Positions 4,334-7,090 of a stretch of 7,090 nt of DNA are shown one piece after another. Position 1 is the first letter of the stretch. Every line of letters starts with the position of its first letter. A model generated the notes under the pieces. It was not told where the DNA came from. It made no database searches and was given only the letters and a program-made list of their open reading frames with translations. The stretch lies in assembly GCA_016932295.1 (NCBI GenBank), contig JAFGDC010000614.1, forward strand, positions 1-7,090, in the 5' to 3' direction. Position numbers and translations under genes: made by a program. The DNA comes from a candidate division CSSED10-310 bacterium. GTDB taxonomy: Bacteria; CSSED10-310; JAFGDC01.

Positions 4334-7090
4334 CTACAGTGCAGTGGAGGTTTTTCCATGTTCCTGGTGTTCTATTCTCGTCGTCACATTCGCCAGAGGC
4401 AGGTCATATGCCTGCGCCGCATGCCATCGGAACGACAGCTCTCCCACCGTCATGCCGCCTCCTGAATACTCCAGCTCAATACTTACCAATCGCGGCTGTA
4501 CAAGCGTATAGGATACAGTGCCGGCATGACCGGTGAAGTCACCATTCGCCATAGTGCATGCCTTCGGATCGCTGCCTTGATAGAGCTTGAGCCGCCATTC
4601 GGGGGATTCCGTTCCCTGTACGATATTTCGTACACTGACAGATACATGACCGGGCGGAAAAAAACCGAGCCGTCCGCCAAGGAGCACTCCGGGAGGATCG
4701 GTGATGGCCGCGCGGACGTGTGTCACTCCGTCGATTATAGCCATTCTCCCGGTGGTATGGCAGTTTTCATGCAGCCTGCCGGGGGATGCCTTGCCATCGA
4801 GTCCGAGATCGATTTGATCCGCCACGTGGTACAACAACGCCTGGAGTTGGAACGCCTCGGCGGGGGGTAATTCTCCCCAGAGAGCGCCGGTGGAAAGTTC
4901 CAGATGTTGGCCGGCCCGTACCTCGATGATTTCATCACGGATGGTGACAGCTTGGGGCGCATCGACCGCGAGGGGCATGACCCGCACCATGAGACGGAAA
5001 TGGTTGTCGATGGTGTCGATGCCGGTAATCAACAGCGTTGATGCGAATCCGAACGGATTCGCTTCGGTCACCGATGGTGGATCTAGCCAGGCAAGCGTTA
5101 CCGGCAGCCTGTCATCGGTGACCAGGACATCACTTCCAAGATAGGTGCGGGACAACTGGCTCAATACTTCCCGGCACCCCCTGAAACGTTTCCGTTCGGT
5201 GGCACCGGCAAGCAGGTGTCGCAGCTCAAGCGCCGCCATCCGGCGTGGCAGCGTGGATGGATCACGCTCCAGGAAGAGGTCGAGGATCCTCGCTTCGAGT
5301 TCATCCGCCCGTCCTTCGTCACCAAGGAAGATACGTGAGTGCATCCGGTCTCCCAGACAGGCGGGATGTTCCGCGAACGTGGGAATCAGAGAATAGGCGG
5401 CGCCTCGTTCATAAGGCTCGGACTGAACGAGTGCGGTGGCTGGCAGGTTGTTCCTGATCCAGGCGCAGGCGGCAAGGTCGGCCTGTGAAACGATGGTGGT
5501 GAAATCCGGATTGTGCACATCGCCGGAATTCCATGCATCCATGATGGTGGTCGGCATCGCGGCGATCATCATGACAACCAGCCATGACAGATAGAGCCTG
5601 CGCCGGGTAAGAGTCGTCCAGGATTCAGCGGTCAGCACAGTGAATCCGAGCACGATCAACAGTCCCAGTTTCAAGCCCATGTCCGATGGGAAGCCTTTCA
5701 CTTGAACGAAGAAGACCATCACAAAACTGATGAACAGCAGCACAATGACCGGCTGCAGCGCCGGTGATCGGCGGCGCACGGCGGCGTACAATCCGAAGGG
5801 AGCCAAGATGAGAAGTGGTCCGAAATTAAGCAGCAGGAACAATGGCAGGCGGTGCAGCGCATCCCACTGGGGTTGCAGGAACACCGCCCCTGGTCGGCTG
5901 AACAGGATCCCGAGCCGCCAGTGGAGGAGAAAGGGCGCCGCGGAGGCCAGCACGGGAAGTGCGGGCATGATGATCCGGCGGTGTTGGTACGCATGCAGGG
6001 CGCAGATGCTCCAGAGCCATAGCTGAGCCGCCAGGCCGATGAAGCTGCTGAAACCGAAGATTGCACCGGTCAACAAGCCGGCCCCCAATGAACCGGCAAT
6101 GCCGGGACGGGTGCCGTGGCGAGGCCTGCCCATATACAGCATTACCAGCACCAGGAGACCAAGCGCGAACAAGTGTTGCGGCGTATAGATGAATGTCCGG
6201 TACAGGCCGTCAATCTGCGGATGTCCGATGAACCAGCGGGTGGCGGCATCGACGTTGTACTCGGCGACTCCCATGCGCAGCGGTTTACCCTGCCGGAAGA
6301 TCCGCCACAGCAGGTAGATGCCCTCGTAACTCGATGCCACGGTACCGCAGGTGACGGCGAACAACGCCGCGGCCATGGAGCGGGTAAGTCGATGCAGAAC
6401 TCCGATGGCCAACAGCAGAAATGCCAGGTTAGTCCATAGGTTGAGACAGCGGAATATGTCAAGGGTCGATCCCCCGGGCGCCGGGACTACCCCGACCGCG
6501 GCGGGGAACAAGTAGTAGAACCAGTAATAGTGGAAAGATTCGGTGCCGTTATACAGGTATGGGTTGGATGGGGGCAGCACGCCGTGTTTAAGGTGCGCGG
6601 TAACAGCCACATGCTTCAGGTAATCGACGTTGAAATACGCACGAAACGCCTCTCCCTCCGCAAACCGGTGACCGACCCGGAGAAGCGGACTGATGGTCAT
6701 CATTGTGATCAGGCTGATGGTGAACAGAATACCGGCGGTTTCCACCCATGACAGCCGCCTGGATCGATTGCGTCCGGGAGCGCGGCGGTTCCTCTTTCGC
6801 ATGAGGATCGCGAGGATGATGGAGGCAATGGTCGGAAGGAGCAGCACCGGCACGGACGAGGGAAGCACCATCCGAATGGCGATACCGGTTGCGGTGGAGA
6901 AGAGGTATCCCAGGAAGAATCCGGCACCGATCCTGATGAACAGCGCATCTTCCGAAGCTGGCAGCAGGGTGATGAAAAGCAGGCCGGGGGAGCAAAACAG
7001 CAGCATGGCGCCGAAGGTCACGATGGCGGCGACGGGCGCTCCGAGAAGGAACGACGCAGCCAGGGTGCCCAGGACTGCCGCCGCAATCGC
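4334..7090 (-). CDS. Large polytopic membrane protein, GT-C glycosyltransferase-like, 5'-truncated by window edge
   Basis: 918 residues are in the window (counted here from the right edge) and the frame is open to position 7090. A GTG at 7021 could be called the start, but the 23 codons before it encode AIAAAVLGTLAASFLLGAPV, a hydrophobic helix, and no ribosome site precedes the GTG, so the true start lies outside. About 14-16 membrane helices fall between residues 3 and 520. The first long loop has an acidic/His motif, NVDYLKH (154-160), then GVLPPSNPYLYNG and HYYWFYY (187-193). YTPQHLFAL lies near 302-310. This layout (D-x-x-x-H in an early extracytoplasmic loop, LPP, aromatic cluster, and a WIRNNLPATALV segment after the last helix at 544-555) resembles GT-C/PMT-like transferases that use polyprenyl-phosphate sugars. 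I infer envelope glycan or glycoprotein synthesis. The last about 400 residues are soluble and mostly beta-rich, a long tail for this class. The exact family is not identified; the donor and acceptor are unknown. Confidence 0.8.
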   Translation of the reverse strand, partial: AIAAAVLGTLAASFLLGAPVAAIVTFGAMLLFCSPGLLFITLLPASEDALFIRIGAGFFLGYLFSTATGIAIRMVLPSSVPVLLLPTIASIILAILMRKRNRRAPGRNRSRRLSWVETAGILFTISLITMMTISPLLRVGHRFAEGEAFRAYFNVDYLKHVAVTAHLKHGVLPPSNPYLYNGTESFHYYWFYYLFPAAVGVVPAPGGSTLDIFRCLNLWTNLAFLLLAIGVLHRLTRSMAAALFAVTCGTVASSYEGIYLLWRIFRQGKPLRMGVAEYNVDAATRWFIGHPQIDGLYRTFIYTPQHLFALGLLVLVMLYMGRPRHGTRPGIAGSLGAGLLTGAIFGFSSFIGLAAQLWLWSICALHAYQHRRIIMPALPVLASAAPFLLHWRLGILFSRPGAVFLQPQWDALHRLPLFLLLNFGPLLILAPFGLYAAVRRRSPALQPVIVLLFISFVMVFFVQVKGFPSDMGLKLGLLIVLGFTVLTAESWTTLTRRRLYLSWLVVMMIAAMPTTIMDAWNSGDVHNPDFTTIVSQADLAACAWIRNNLPATALVQSEPYERGAAYSLIPTFAEHPACLGDRMHSRIFLGDEGRADELEARILDLFLERDPSTLPRRMAALELRHLLAGATERKRFRGCREVLSQLSRTYLGSDVLVTDDRLPVTLAWLDPPSVTEANPFGFASTLLITGIDTIDNHFRLMVRVMPLAVDAPQAVTIRDEIIEVRAGQHLELSTGALWGELPPAEAFQLQALLYHVADQIDLGLDGKASPGRLHENCHTTGRMAIIDGVTHVRAAITDPPGVLLGGRLGFFPPGHVSVSVRNIVQGTESPEWRLKLYQGSDPKACTMANGDFTGHAGTVSYTLVQPRLVSIELEYSGGGMTVGELSFRWHAAQAYDLPLANVTTRIEHQEHGKTSTAL

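Noticed and set aside
4316..4345. Small hairpin (GTGG-tact-CCAC) after the membrane protein stop as a terminator
   Set aside because: The stem is only 4 bp with a bulged extension and no T-tract, so termination between the membrane and kelch genes cannot be claimed.

Overview
GC-rich bacterial DNA in which every gene I can support lies on the minus strand. I cannot assign a lineage. The genes have Shine-Dalgarno ribosome sites, and one product has a Sec-type signal peptide followed by a kelch propeller and a Thr/Pro-rich TDTPVPP linker. A split methylenetetrahydrofolate reductase (MetV plus MetF) is also present. Together these fit an anaerobic bacterium, perhaps from an uncultured phylum. 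That last step is inference.

Read in transcription order (right to left): (1) 7090-4334 is a large polytopic membrane protein whose reading frame is still open at the right edge, so its start is outside the window. It looks like a GT-C-type membrane glycosyltransferase with a long C-terminal extracytoplasmic part. (2) 4333-4217 is a short AT-rich spacer with a perfect -35 hexamer TTGACA and a strong ribosome site. (3) 4216-1694 encodes an 840-residue secreted modular protein: signal peptide, N-terminal beta-rich domain, NEW3-like domain, six-bladed kelch propeller, TDTPVPP linker and a C-terminal module. (4) 1671-1647 is a clear intrinsic terminator. (5) 1646-1356 is an untranslated or poorly coding spacer with an inverted repeat and a possible 31-codon ORF. 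(6) 1355-687 is metV, and (7) 690-1 is the first 230 codons of metF, overlapping metV by 4 nt and running off the left edge.

metV and metF form a translationally coupled unit for reducing methylene-tetrahydrofolate to methyl-tetrahydrofolate, feeding the Wood-Ljungdahl methyl branch or methionine synthesis. The membrane protein and kelch protein both appear to be envelope or surface proteins. Each could be its own transcription unit, although no terminator separates them. I see no RNA gene, mobile element, CRISPR array or defence system, and nothing I would call a previously undescribed system. The least explained parts are the C-terminal module of the kelch protein, the long tail of the membrane protein and the metVF leader.
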